Position numbers and translations under genes: made by a program. A DNA stretch of 64,000 nucleotides from Pedobacter arcticus A12 (lineage in GTDB: Bacteria; Bacteroidota; Bacteroidia; Sphingobacteriales; Sphingobacteriaceae), in contig NZ_JH947126.1 in the NCBI RefSeq assembly GCF_000302595.1, positions 30,444 to 94,443 of the forward strand, given 5' to 3'. The first letter of the stretch is position 1. Every line of letters starts with the position of its first letter. The notes under the pieces were generated by a model. That model saw nothing but the letters and a program-made list of their open reading frames with translations. It was not told the origin of the DNA and made no database searches. Positions 38,399 to 45,719 of the stretch are shown piece after piece.

Positions 38399-38514
38399 CG
38401 TCATGTTGAACGCTAGTAAAACATCTCACAAATAGGTTTCACATGGCTATATGCAGACCATACTTGTGAGATTTTTCGTACCTCGAAATGACGACCTGAA
38501 GATAAAGACAACTT
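38399..38514. repeat. 117-bp direct repeat, copy 2
   Basis: Second copy of the element at 38134-38250, in the same orientation, from CGTCATGTTGAACGCTAG to AAAGACAACTT. Its inner arms ACATCTCACAAATAGG and CATACTTGTGAGATTT pair better than those of copy 1. A shorter relative with the same outer arms is at 47852-47951. Confidence 0.85.
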
Positions 38515-38522
38515 GTGTCCAA

Positions 38523-38548
38523 GCAGGGTCTCTCGCAGAGGACTCTGC
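38523..38548. repeat. REP-like palindrome upstream of RAYT
   Basis: Arms GCAGGGTC and GACTCTGC (one mismatch) around TCTCGCAGAG. It lies 39 bp before the RAYT start. The left arm is identical to that of the palindrome on the other side of the RAYT. Confidence 0.7.
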
Positions 38549-38586
38549 GCATCTACAGATCACCCCAAGAATTCATATATTTAAAT

Positions 38587-39156
38587 ATGGCAATTAAAGC
38601 CATCCACGATACCGTTGATAAAACATGGTTCATTACTTTTACATGTTTCAGTTGGATACCGCTGTTTCAAATCGCCGATTCATATGGTTTAGTTTATAAT
38701 TGGCTTAACCTAATTAAAGAGAAATATTCAATTGATACCACGGCATTTGTGATTATGCCCAATCATCTCCACGCGATTCTGCATTTAAATACCTCAAACA
38801 ATCTTAACAAAGTAATTTCCAACGGAAAGCGATTTATGGCTTATAAAATAGTGAAAAGGTTGAAATTAAAAGCTCAAGATGATATACTTTTAAAATTAAG
38901 GTAAGCCTGTTCAGTAGATGAAAAGAAGAAAGGTCAATTACACAGAGTATTCAAACCATCATTTGATGCAAAGGCAGTTTTAACAGATACTTTTCTTCAA
39001 CAGAAATTAGATTATATCCATTATGAGTCTGTTTCTGGCAAATGGAATTTAGCGGATACTTTTATGGATTACGAACATAGTAGCGCTGGGTTTTATGAAA
39101 AAAATCTAGTAAATAAATATATTGCTCTTAAACACTATTTGGATTTAGAAGGGTAG
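38587..39156 (+). pseudogene. REP-associated tyrosine transposase (RAYT) with in-frame stop
   Basis: From ATG 38587 the frame reads MAIKAIHDTVDKTWFITFTC and the HUH motif FVIMPNHLHAIL, typical of Y1 REP-associated transposases. A TAA at 38902-38904 interrupts it after LLKLR. The same frame then continues without another stop to TAG 39154: GQLHRVFKPSFDAKA, LDYIHYESVSGKWNLA and DYEHSSAGFYE are standard RAYT C-terminal blocks, including the tyrosine helix region. One base change would restore about 189 residues. It is flanked on both sides by related palindromes, its likely substrates. It is a nonsense pseudogene or a sequencing error. Confidence 0.9.
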
Positions 39157-39167
39157 TGCTATTAAAC

Positions 39168-39193
39168 GCAGGGTCCTCTACGAGAGACCCTGC
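39168..39193. repeat. REP-like palindrome downstream of RAYT
   Basis: GCAGGGTC-CTCT pairs with AGA-GACCCTGC around a short ACG loop, with one bulged base. It lies 11 bp after the RAYT stop. The left arm GCAGGGTC is shared with 38523-38548. Confidence 0.75.
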
Positions 39194-39267
39194 TAGGACA
39201 TTGAAGCCCAAGTCAGGCTTCCGCACAACCTAATCCGCTAAGACTTGCGCTAGACAACGGTTTTACG

Positions 39268-40553
39268 TTATTCATTAAAAGGAACTTCACTAATCCAACG
39301 GAAGTCTCTATTAATTAACTTAAATTTTCGAAGATCAACGCTATTAAATGTTACAAGAATCGAATCTTGGTTAAATTCACCAGAAATAATTAACTGATTT
39401 TTATAGTTGGTCTTATAGTTTAGCGAATTTTCATGCCCTATTGTTATTCGTTCTTTGAGAGTATCTACTTTAAAATTGGTGTAATACGAAGTATTATCCA
39501 TTAGTCTAATTCTTGCATTTCCGGGCCAGTTAACTACCAATTGTCTCCATCTAATATTATCTGTTAGTAAAGGAGATAAAGTATCAGAATTCATCACAAA
39601 TGTCTCTACTTCATAAATTCCATATAGAGGTGTTTTTATAGCGGTATCTCCGATAATACGTTCACGACTTTTTATGTCTTTTATGGTTATGAAGAATACA
39701 ATAGAGATAAAAGCTATTTTAATTCCAATAATCCCTTTGAGAGGTGCTCTTTTGAGAGTCGATGAGTTAAAAACGGTTAGTTTAGAATAGGTATTCATCA
39801 CAAAGAAATTCCAAATCTGTTTAATATTGGGCAACAATAAGAAGATACATAAAACCACCAAGGCTGTTGATAATATTTTGACAGGTACGTCATAGAAATA
39901 ATTAATCGCCATGATATTAATTGTGGTGCCTAGTGAGATTAAAGCGCCAAGAGTCACAGTTCGTCTATATATTAATAACATTCCGAGTAACTCAAAAAAG
40001 CCGATAAGAAAATTATAGCCTTTTGAGAAGCCAAAAAATGTCCATGCTAAATTCATCGGAGAAGAATTTCCATATGTATTTGTAAGTGTATCTAAGCCTG
40101 GGAAAGGAAATTGAGTTTTGATGATTTTTGACATCCCATACTGCATTAAGATTATAGCTAAATAATATCTAATGATTAACCTTAGCCAAAAGTATAACTG
40201 ATAGTAATTCTTTCTGTCTTTGTCTATATAAGTCCACATAATGGAAAAAGTTGTAGCAACAATGATAAGAGAAAACACGAGCAGATAATCTGATGTGGTA
40301 TCTCCGCCTCCTTTCCATTGAAATTTTGTTTCATCGGAAATTGAGAAAAAATATTTACCTGTAAAATTTATAATGGGTTGTAATATTTTGATTAATATGA
40401 TTGGATCTTAAATAGAAAGTTAAATCCAAAAACATTTGAATAAAAGAACACAAAACTTGATAGTAAAATAAATGTAAACCGAAATGTGGACTTTTGTAGA
40501 GAGGACCAATGAATGTTCTCGTTTATAATATTATTGTCGGTTATAGATTTCAT
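39268..40553 (-). pseudogene. DoxX-like membrane protein gene with frameshift
   Basis: The open frame 39268-40407 encodes the C-terminal part. Upstream of its GTG at 40278 the same frame still reads coding-like sequence (IINFTGKYFFSISDETKFQW, then GGGDTTSDY), back to a stop at 40410-40408. A different frame starting at ATG 40553 supplies the missing N-terminus (HWSSLQKSTFRFTFILLSSF) and ends at 40392. Both parts fit one DoxX-like protein of about 425 residues with several membrane helices (IIRYYLAIILMQYGMSKI, TALVVLCIFLLLP), so a 1-bp indel lies between about 40395 and 40407. The function of this family is poorly known. It could be a true pseudogene or a sequence error. Confidence 0.8.
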
Positions 40554-40643
40554 AAATATTGTTTGATGAATTTGTTGTGTGCTTATTTATGAGTGCATTT
40601 TTTAACAGTAAATTTAATCGAATTCTATTAACCTTTCTCCTTA

Positions 40644-41066
40644 TTATTTCTTCGCCCTCACAATTTTCACTTGACCAGCCGTAATTTCACTTGCTTTATT
40701 TTGAAAATTATTACGAACGTAGGTTAAAACATCTGCCACTTGTTCATCGCTTAAAAAATTAAGCGGAGGCATTGGGTTGGTGTATTCTTCATCATCAATT
40801 ATTACACCGGTACTCATCCCTTTTAAAAGGATATTGATTAAACGAGTTTGATCTCCCAAAACATAGGTGGTTTTAATTAAAGGAGGATTTAAATTGGGTA
40901 CACCACCACCATCTGCCTGATGGCATGACAAGCAATATTTTTGATAAACCGCTTTCCCTTTTAACATCGTTTCTGCAGAAACTGGTGGCGTTGCTTTCTG
41001 TTGCCCTAAAGCGGTTAAAGCTGTTACTATACTCAGCAGTAGCGTAAAGCCTAAAAACTTTTTCAT
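40644..41066 (-). CDS. Periplasmic c-type cytochrome
   Basis: 140 residues with a signal peptide (ends near LGQQ) and one haem-c site CLSCH at about residues 45-49. The axial methionine is probably in YTNPMPPLNFLSDEQVADVLTYV. It is a typical monohaem class I cytochrome. The gene starts 2 bp after the sugar-dehydrogenase stop, so the two are co-transcribed, and the cytochrome probably takes its electrons. Confidence 0.92.
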   Translation of the reverse strand: MKKFLGFTLLLSIVTALTALGQQKATPPVSAETMLKGKAVYQKYCLSCHQADGGGVPNLNPPLIKTTYVLGDQTRLINILLKGMSTGVIIDDEEYTNPMPPLNFLSDEQVADVLTYVRNNFQNKASEITAGQVKIVRAKK

Positions 41067-41068
41067 AA

Positions 41069-42343
41069 CTAATTTTTAGGGTAAGTGATTTTATAAATAG
41101 TTCCTTTTACATCATCGGTAACGTATAATGCTCCATCTGGACCTTGCGCTAAACCACATGGGCGGTGCTGTGCTTCTCGGGTCGATATTACTTGCTCAAC
41201 GCCAGAAAAACCATTTGCAAATATTTCCCATTTACCCGTTGGTTTGCCATTTTTAAAAGGAACAAAAGCTACATAATAGCCTTCTTGAGGTTCTGGCGAA
41301 CGGTTCCATGAACCGTGAAAAGCGATGAAAGCACCGTTTTTATAATGCTCAGGAAACATTTTGCCCGTATAAAAAAGCAATCCGTTGGGGGCCATGTGCG
41401 CTGGAAAACCCATTATTGGATCAATAAAATTCTCTTTAGTTTCTTTTTTTCCATCGCCACCGTATTCTGGCGCTATAATTTTCTTTTTCTGAAAATGGTC
41501 ATAATAGATGTAAGGCCAGCCAGCATTATCGCCTTCTTTTATTTTGTAAAAAGTTTCTGATGGTAAATCTGCTGATTGTTTTTCGGTATAAAGGTTTGGC
41601 CACGAGCTGTTCAAATTGTCTCTTCCATGTTGCATCACATATAAGCTATTGTCCTGCTGGTTCCAATCTAAGCCCATCACATTTCTTAGTCCAGTGGCAT
41701 AACGCAACCCTTCTTTGTAAGATTGGTTGAGCTGGTCGGCTTTAAATCTCCAGATACCGCCCATAGAATCCAACAATGGGCAACCGGGTCTTCCAGGCGA
41801 GTTTAAACCTCTGTCTTGTTCTTGACAAGCATTGGAATAAGCCCCAATATTTACGTAAATATGGTGGTCGTTATCTAAAACAATTGATTTGGTTTGGTGC
41901 TGTTTCCCGGCTATTAAACCAGTGATGATTTTTTCGGGATGCTCTGGGTCAATAACATGTTCTTGTGCATCTAATTTGTAGCGAAACACTTCCCGGTCAG
42001 ACGAAGTATACAAATAGCCATCTTTAATGGTAATGCCTGTTCCCGCGTAATCGCCAAAGCTTTTTTTGATGGTGAAAGTGCCGTTCTTATCTTCATCTGT
42101 GAGCCATAGAATACCTTTCCCGTTTAATAAACGTTGCAGTTTAACATACACTTCGCCTTTGCTTGTCACTGCAATATGCCGAGGCCTTCCGGTATTCTCA
42201 ATTATTTTAGAAGCCTTAAACCCTGCGGGTAAAACTAATCCGGCGTTCTCGGGTGTACTTTTATTTTCTTGTGCAGATGCAAATGGAAAAAGGAATAGGT
42301 AAACCGCACTCGAAAGAATAATTATGGAAGTTTTAGTTTTCAT
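41069..42343 (-). CDS. Soluble PQQ-type sugar (glucose/sorbosone) dehydrogenase
   Basis: 424 residues from ATG 42343; an in-frame ATG 18 bp upstream gives an unlikely leader. Signal peptide ends near ASAQ. The beta-propeller blocks are NTGRPRHIAVTSKGEVYVKL, HHIYVNIGAYSNACQEQDRG, GLRNVMGLDW, GDNAGWPYIYYD, FIAFHGSWNRSPEPQEG and GPDGALYVTDDVKGTIYKI. They place it in the glucose/sorbosone dehydrogenase family, which oxidises aldoses in the periplasm with PQQ. With the cytochrome c behind it, it would feed electrons to the respiratory chain. PQQ synthesis genes are not in this window, so the cofactor source is unknown. Confidence 0.85.
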   Translation of the reverse strand: MKTKTSIIILSSAVYLFLFPFASAQENKSTPENAGLVLPAGFKASKIIENTGRPRHIAVTSKGEVYVKLQRLLNGKGILWLTDEDKNGTFTIKKSFGDYAGTGITIKDGYLYTSSDREVFRYKLDAQEHVIDPEHPEKIITGLIAGKQHQTKSIVLDNDHHIYVNIGAYSNACQEQDRGLNSPGRPGCPLLDSMGGIWRFKADQLNQSYKEGLRYATGLRNVMGLDWNQQDNSLYVMQHGRDNLNSSWPNLYTEKQSADLPSETFYKIKEGDNAGWPYIYYDHFQKKKIIAPEYGGDGKKETKENFIDPIMGFPAHMAPNGLLFYTGKMFPEHYKNGAFIAFHGSWNRSPEPQEGYYVAFVPFKNGKPTGKWEIFANGFSGVEQVISTREAQHRPCGLAQGPDGALYVTDDVKGTIYKITYPKN

Positions 42344-42450
42344 TCTCTGAATTTTAATCAAGGGATTTTGTTTTTTCGATTTAGTACATTATTAACCTGA
42401 GTTGTGTTATTAATAGCATTTGGGCGTTCGAGCGGGCTTTTCGTTGCAAT

Positions 42451-42477
42451 CTTTTTACGCTGAAGAAGCGCAAAAAG
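42451..42477. repeat. Intergenic hairpin
   Basis: Arms CTTTTTACGCT and AGCGCAAAAAG (one mismatch) around GAAGA. It is the centre of a larger symmetric element at about 42420-42505 that has GTTGCAATC on the left and CTGCAATCCC on the right. It lies between the 3' end of GH105 and the 5' end of the dehydrogenase. It could act as terminator for GH105, or be a dispersed palindromic repeat. Confidence 0.6.
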
Positions 42478-42582
42478 GATTTTCACTGCAATCCCTAACG
42501 CAAATCTTTTCCAATTCAAAAAAAACCTTTATCAATAATAATTGGTTATTTTCAATCGAATTCAGGTTATTATATAAAGAAA

Positions 42583-43725
42583 TTAACGAAGCAAGGCAGT
42601 TGCACACCATAAAATAGGGGCTTGCCCGTGTAAATCGCCTATGTTTCTTTTTCTATCTAAGTAATATTGTCTGCTGTTTTTCTTGTTTGTTCCCTCACAT
42701 ACTTCACGTACATCACCATCGGCATTCAAGTAAGAAACCAAACTTAACCAACCTTTGCGAGCGGCTGTGCCATAAGTTTTTTGATCTAACCAACCATTTT
42801 TTACGCCTGTTATCATGGCAAAAGTAAACATTCCCGTAGCCGAGGTTTCTGGCCATGCTTCTGGGTCGTCAATTAACTGTCGCCACATACCGTCTTTGGT
42901 TTGGTATTTTAACAAAGAAGCCATCATTAAACGATAACCTTTCATGATTCTATCGTAATCGGAATTGCTTTTCGGAAGCGAGCGCAGTAATTCGGCCATT
43001 CCCGCTGCCATCCAACCGTCTCCTCTTCCCCAAAAAAACGGAACATCTGGAGCATGGTAAAATAAGCCGTTGGGCTGTTGCAGCTGGTCTAAATAAAACA
43101 CCATTTCTTTGGCTGCCCTTGCAATGTATTTTTCATCGCCGGTAGCTCGGTAAGCTTGAGACTGTATGGCAGTAATCATATACATATCGTCAATCCATAG
43201 TCGGGTTTCCCAGGTTAAACCCATGTCATAGTATTTTTGCGAATCTTCGGTTACTCGCGGACCAAAAGGTGGTGCCCATTGTTTATCGGCAATTTCTTGC
43301 CCCATTTCTAAGTAACGATGCTCTTTATTGATGTTGTATATTTCTAAAGGCACAGCTCCAAATACGGCATAGTCAACATGGTCAGGAATAGGAATCATTT
43401 TGGCTTCCTCGGTAAAAAGCGGCTGAAATCTTTTGATTAAAGCATCTTTTAACGCGGTGTTTTTTGATTCTTTAGCAAAAGTAAGTGCACCATACCATGC
43501 ACAACTTTCGGGATAAGTGATTACGCGTGGTGGCGTGGTTTTGTTAAAATTGGTATGTGCGGAAGCATTAAATCGCCAAGCTAATTTATCGCCAATTTTT
43601 TCTGGAGATTGAGCTTTTGCCCAATGCTTTAAATCGTAGTTTGAAACCGCACAGCTACTCAATAAAGTAGTGATGGCTATTAGACAGCTTGCTGTTTTAA
43701 AAACATGGAGGGAATTTAATTTCAT
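42583..43725 (-). CDS. GH105/GH88-type unsaturated glycuronyl hydrolase (lipoprotein)
   Basis: 380 residues with a lipoprotein signal (TTLLSSCAVS). The (alpha/alpha)6 barrel shows the family motifs GLTWETRLWIDDMYMI, with the catalytic aspartate, then LFYHAPDVPFFWGRGDGWMAAGMAELL, EAWPETSATGMFTFAM and a C-terminal HGQAPILWCATALL. Such enzymes hydrate the 4,5-unsaturated uronate left at the non-reducing end by lyases and release it. It would work after the PL6 and other lyases. The gene begins 3 bp after the beta-helix gene stop, so the two form an operon. Confidence 0.88.
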   Translation of the reverse strand: MKLNSLHVFKTASCLIAITTLLSSCAVSNYDLKHWAKAQSPEKIGDKLAWRFNASAHTNFNKTTPPRVITYPESCAWYGALTFAKESKNTALKDALIKRFQPLFTEEAKMIPIPDHVDYAVFGAVPLEIYNINKEHRYLEMGQEIADKQWAPPFGPRVTEDSQKYYDMGLTWETRLWIDDMYMITAIQSQAYRATGDEKYIARAAKEMVFYLDQLQQPNGLFYHAPDVPFFWGRGDGWMAAGMAELLRSLPKSNSDYDRIMKGYRLMMASLLKYQTKDGMWRQLIDDPEAWPETSATGMFTFAMITGVKNGWLDQKTYGTAARKGWLSLVSYLNADGDVREVCEGTNKKNSRQYYLDRKRNIGDLHGQAPILWCATALLR

Positions 43726-43728
43726 TTG

Positions 43729-45240
43729 TTATTTGTTTTTTCTGTTATTTTTTTGAGCTAAATATAACGAAGAGGGTTGGAGGTCATTCTTGTTTTGTCC
43801 TTCCCATTCGGCTTCTTGTCTTCCTTTTAACCGGCCCTCAGTTTTTTTGCCTTGAACGCCAATGGCATAATTTTTACCAGAAACCCAAGGGTTTTGGATC
43901 GCAGCGGCACTCACTTTACAGTTCCATAAAACTTGAGTTACACCAGACCAACCATGTCCGCTTCCCCAATTCCCTCTATCCTGAACGTTTATTTCTCCGT
44001 CGGTATCAATATTATCGTAAAGCGTACCCGAAGCCCAGCGATGGTGTGGACCAATATCTGCATGGGTTTTTCTGGCTTTACAGTTATAAAATACGTTTGG
44101 CCCACAGGTTTTTGCGCCCGTAACATAGTCATGTCTTCCATCTTCACTCTCTAAATTCATGAAAAGATTTTGTTGACCGTTGTTGTTGAAAGAATACCTC
44201 CGTCCGCCGGTGATGATTGATTTTGCATCCGTACATCTTGAGTCTATTACCGTAATGTTTTTTGCCCAGCTCTTTAAATAAACACAGGAATATCCAAAAT
44301 ATTTAGCACTCACGTTTCTAACCCAAGCATTCTCAATATTATCCATTTCTATAGCCGTCCACGCATGGTCTTCTGCAGTGTCAGTACTAAATTCCGACTC
44401 AAAACTCATCTGCTCTATCCCTATTTCAGCAAGTCTGCCCGCAAAACTGTATTTATAAAGCTGAGCACCACCATATTTTAATTCTAAAGGCATTACTACT
44501 GGGTTGTCAAGTGTTATTAAATCGCCTTTAACCTGAGTAATTTCTCTTTCGTAACTCAAATTATATTCTTCAGGTTTCCATTGTTTAGTCCCCGGACGTT
44601 CTACAATGCGGTCCATTTGTAAATCTTTGATCCATTGTTCTGTACCAGGGCGGTATACCATCACTTTGTCACCAGCTTTAAACTGATCTGCATTCTTTAC
44701 ACGGAAAGAAAATGCACCGGTAGGTACATATTCATCGGTTATGAAAGTTTGAGTATCTGTTAAAGCTTTAGGTTTTCCTGTTCCGTTGATGATGATTAAA
44801 GACCGTTGTTTTGTTCCAGTTGCGATTAATTTTGTTTGTTCTCCTTCGCCTCTTAAAACGACACCACTGGCTTTAATAAACAAAGTTCCAGCAATCTGGT
44901 AAGTTCCTTTTTTTAAAAGGATGGCACCTCTAAAACCATCTTTTTGTATAGGGTAAGCTGAAACTTCGTCGATAGCTTTTTGAATTGTGGAGCCAGCATC
45001 GCCTTCGGGTGCTGTTAGAGTTTTTACAATGGCTACATCCGGAATTTCTTTATTTCCATGATGATAACCTACATGGCTAAAATCGGGGATGGTATTTCCT
45101 TTTTCATCAGCCAGGTAAACGAGTTCATGATTTTTTCCTTGATGTACAAACTTTGAATTCCATTCTTTTACCAGTTTAAAAGAACTTAAAGCGAGAAAAC
45201 CTACGCCAAGGATAAGGAATGATTTATTTAAACGACTCAT
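43729..45240 (-). CDS. Beta-helix (pectate-lyase-3-like) protein, intact paralogue of the IS-disrupted gene
   Basis: 503 residues from ATG 45240 (an upstream in-frame ATG at 45255 adds five residues). The N-terminus is a signal or anchor (SFLILGVGFLALSSF). It has the Pectate_lyase_3-like start STIQKAIDEV and GTYQIAGTLFIKASGVVLRG, then a beta-helix with IITGGRRYSFN, HDYVTGAKTCGPNVFYNC, HADIGPHHRWASGTLYDNI and RGNWGSGHGWSG. It aligns end to end with the two parts at 15089-17265. Catalytic residues are not known to me; the conserved HHRW and HGW segments are candidates for an active site. It probably acts on the uronate glycan, with GH105 directly downstream. Confidence 0.8.
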   Translation of the reverse strand: MSRLNKSFLILGVGFLALSSFKLVKEWNSKFVHQGKNHELVYLADEKGNTIPDFSHVGYHHGNKEIPDVAIVKTLTAPEGDAGSTIQKAIDEVSAYPIQKDGFRGAILLKKGTYQIAGTLFIKASGVVLRGEGEQTKLIATGTKQRSLIIINGTGKPKALTDTQTFITDEYVPTGAFSFRVKNADQFKAGDKVMVYRPGTEQWIKDLQMDRIVERPGTKQWKPEEYNLSYEREITQVKGDLITLDNPVVMPLELKYGGAQLYKYSFAGRLAEIGIEQMSFESEFSTDTAEDHAWTAIEMDNIENAWVRNVSAKYFGYSCVYLKSWAKNITVIDSRCTDAKSIITGGRRYSFNNNGQQNLFMNLESEDGRHDYVTGAKTCGPNVFYNCKARKTHADIGPHHRWASGTLYDNIDTDGEINVQDRGNWGSGHGWSGVTQVLWNCKVSAAAIQNPWVSGKNYAIGVQGKKTEGRLKGRQEAEWEGQNKNDLQPSSLYLAQKNNRKNK

Positions 45241-45355
45241 ATTTTTAGCTATCAATAATTGGGTTCACAGTTCAATTTATTCGAAAATTCTAATAGTATT
45301 TACTTGAATTTTAAAATGCAATTAAGTCATTTAAATTGAACCATTACTGTTGTTT

Positions 45356-45382
45356 ATTAGCAGGTTATTCAGCCATATTAAC
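45356..45382 (+). promoter_or_regulatory. Candidate regulator site, ATTAGC/ATTAAC direct repeat
   Basis: ATTAGC at 45356 and ATTAAC at 45377 are 21 bp apart with TCAGCC between. With its flanks it matches the site at 56656 at about 26 of 32 positions. It lies 116 bp before the beta-helix start codon on the minus strand. Spacing of two helical turns suits an AraC-type or HTCS dimer. Confidence 0.45.
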
Positions 45383-45624
45383 AAAATATAGAGCGGAAGC
45401 TTAAATCATCATGCTAATAATCTATACTAGAAAGGTAAAATGGGTTAATGAAGTTTGGGTTTAAATAAGGTAATTGCCTACTTAACGTGAGTTTTGGCTC
45501 TGTCAACATTGTCAAGCCTAAGCACTGACTTAACTTGACCTTTAATTCGCCCTTGGCGGTTGCGGAAATGATGAAGAAATTGAAGCACTTCTTTTGTAGC
45601 AACCGGCGTAGGCGAGAGTTTTTG

Positions 45625-45649
45625 GGTACTTTTTTGCTAAAAAAGTACC
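45625..45649. repeat. Perfect hairpin
   Basis: Arms GGTACTTTTTT and AAAAAAGTACC around GCT: an 11-bp perfect stem. It may be a bidirectional terminator or a dispersed palindrome; similar GGTAC...GTACC hairpins are familiar in Bacteroidota intergenic regions. Confidence 0.7.
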
Positions 45650-45719
45650 TGCCATTGCCCGGCAGAGGGCAGGGAAGGTTGTGCTAGAAGGCTAAAACTG
45701 CCATTTAGAAAGTTTCAGG

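Larger units (their letters stand above)
38070..38586. other. Repeat-rich intergenic region before the RAYT
   Basis: 517 bp without a gene. It contains two 117-bp direct repeat copies, REP-like hairpins and a stretch ACCACAGAGAACGCAGAGG near 38303. The composition differs from the flanking genes. It looks like a landing zone for small non-coding repeats linked to the RAYT downstream. Confidence 0.7.
45256..45719. other. Divergent intergenic region
   Basis: 464 bp between the divergent beta-helix and six-hairpin genes. It contains a direct-repeat candidate operator at 45356-45382 and, nearer the plus-strand gene, a perfect hairpin at 45625-45649. A short open frame on the minus strand (45414-45602) is not credible as a gene. 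Confidence 0.5.

Noticed and set aside
38134..38514. CRISPR or tRNA-like structure
   Set aside because: Only two long copies, and the stretch between them is not spacer-like; the arms form large hairpins, not a cloverleaf.
42420..42617. 65-codon open frame between the dehydrogenase and GH105 genes
   Set aside because: It spans a palindromic repeat and the antisense end of GH105; low-complexity repeated translation.
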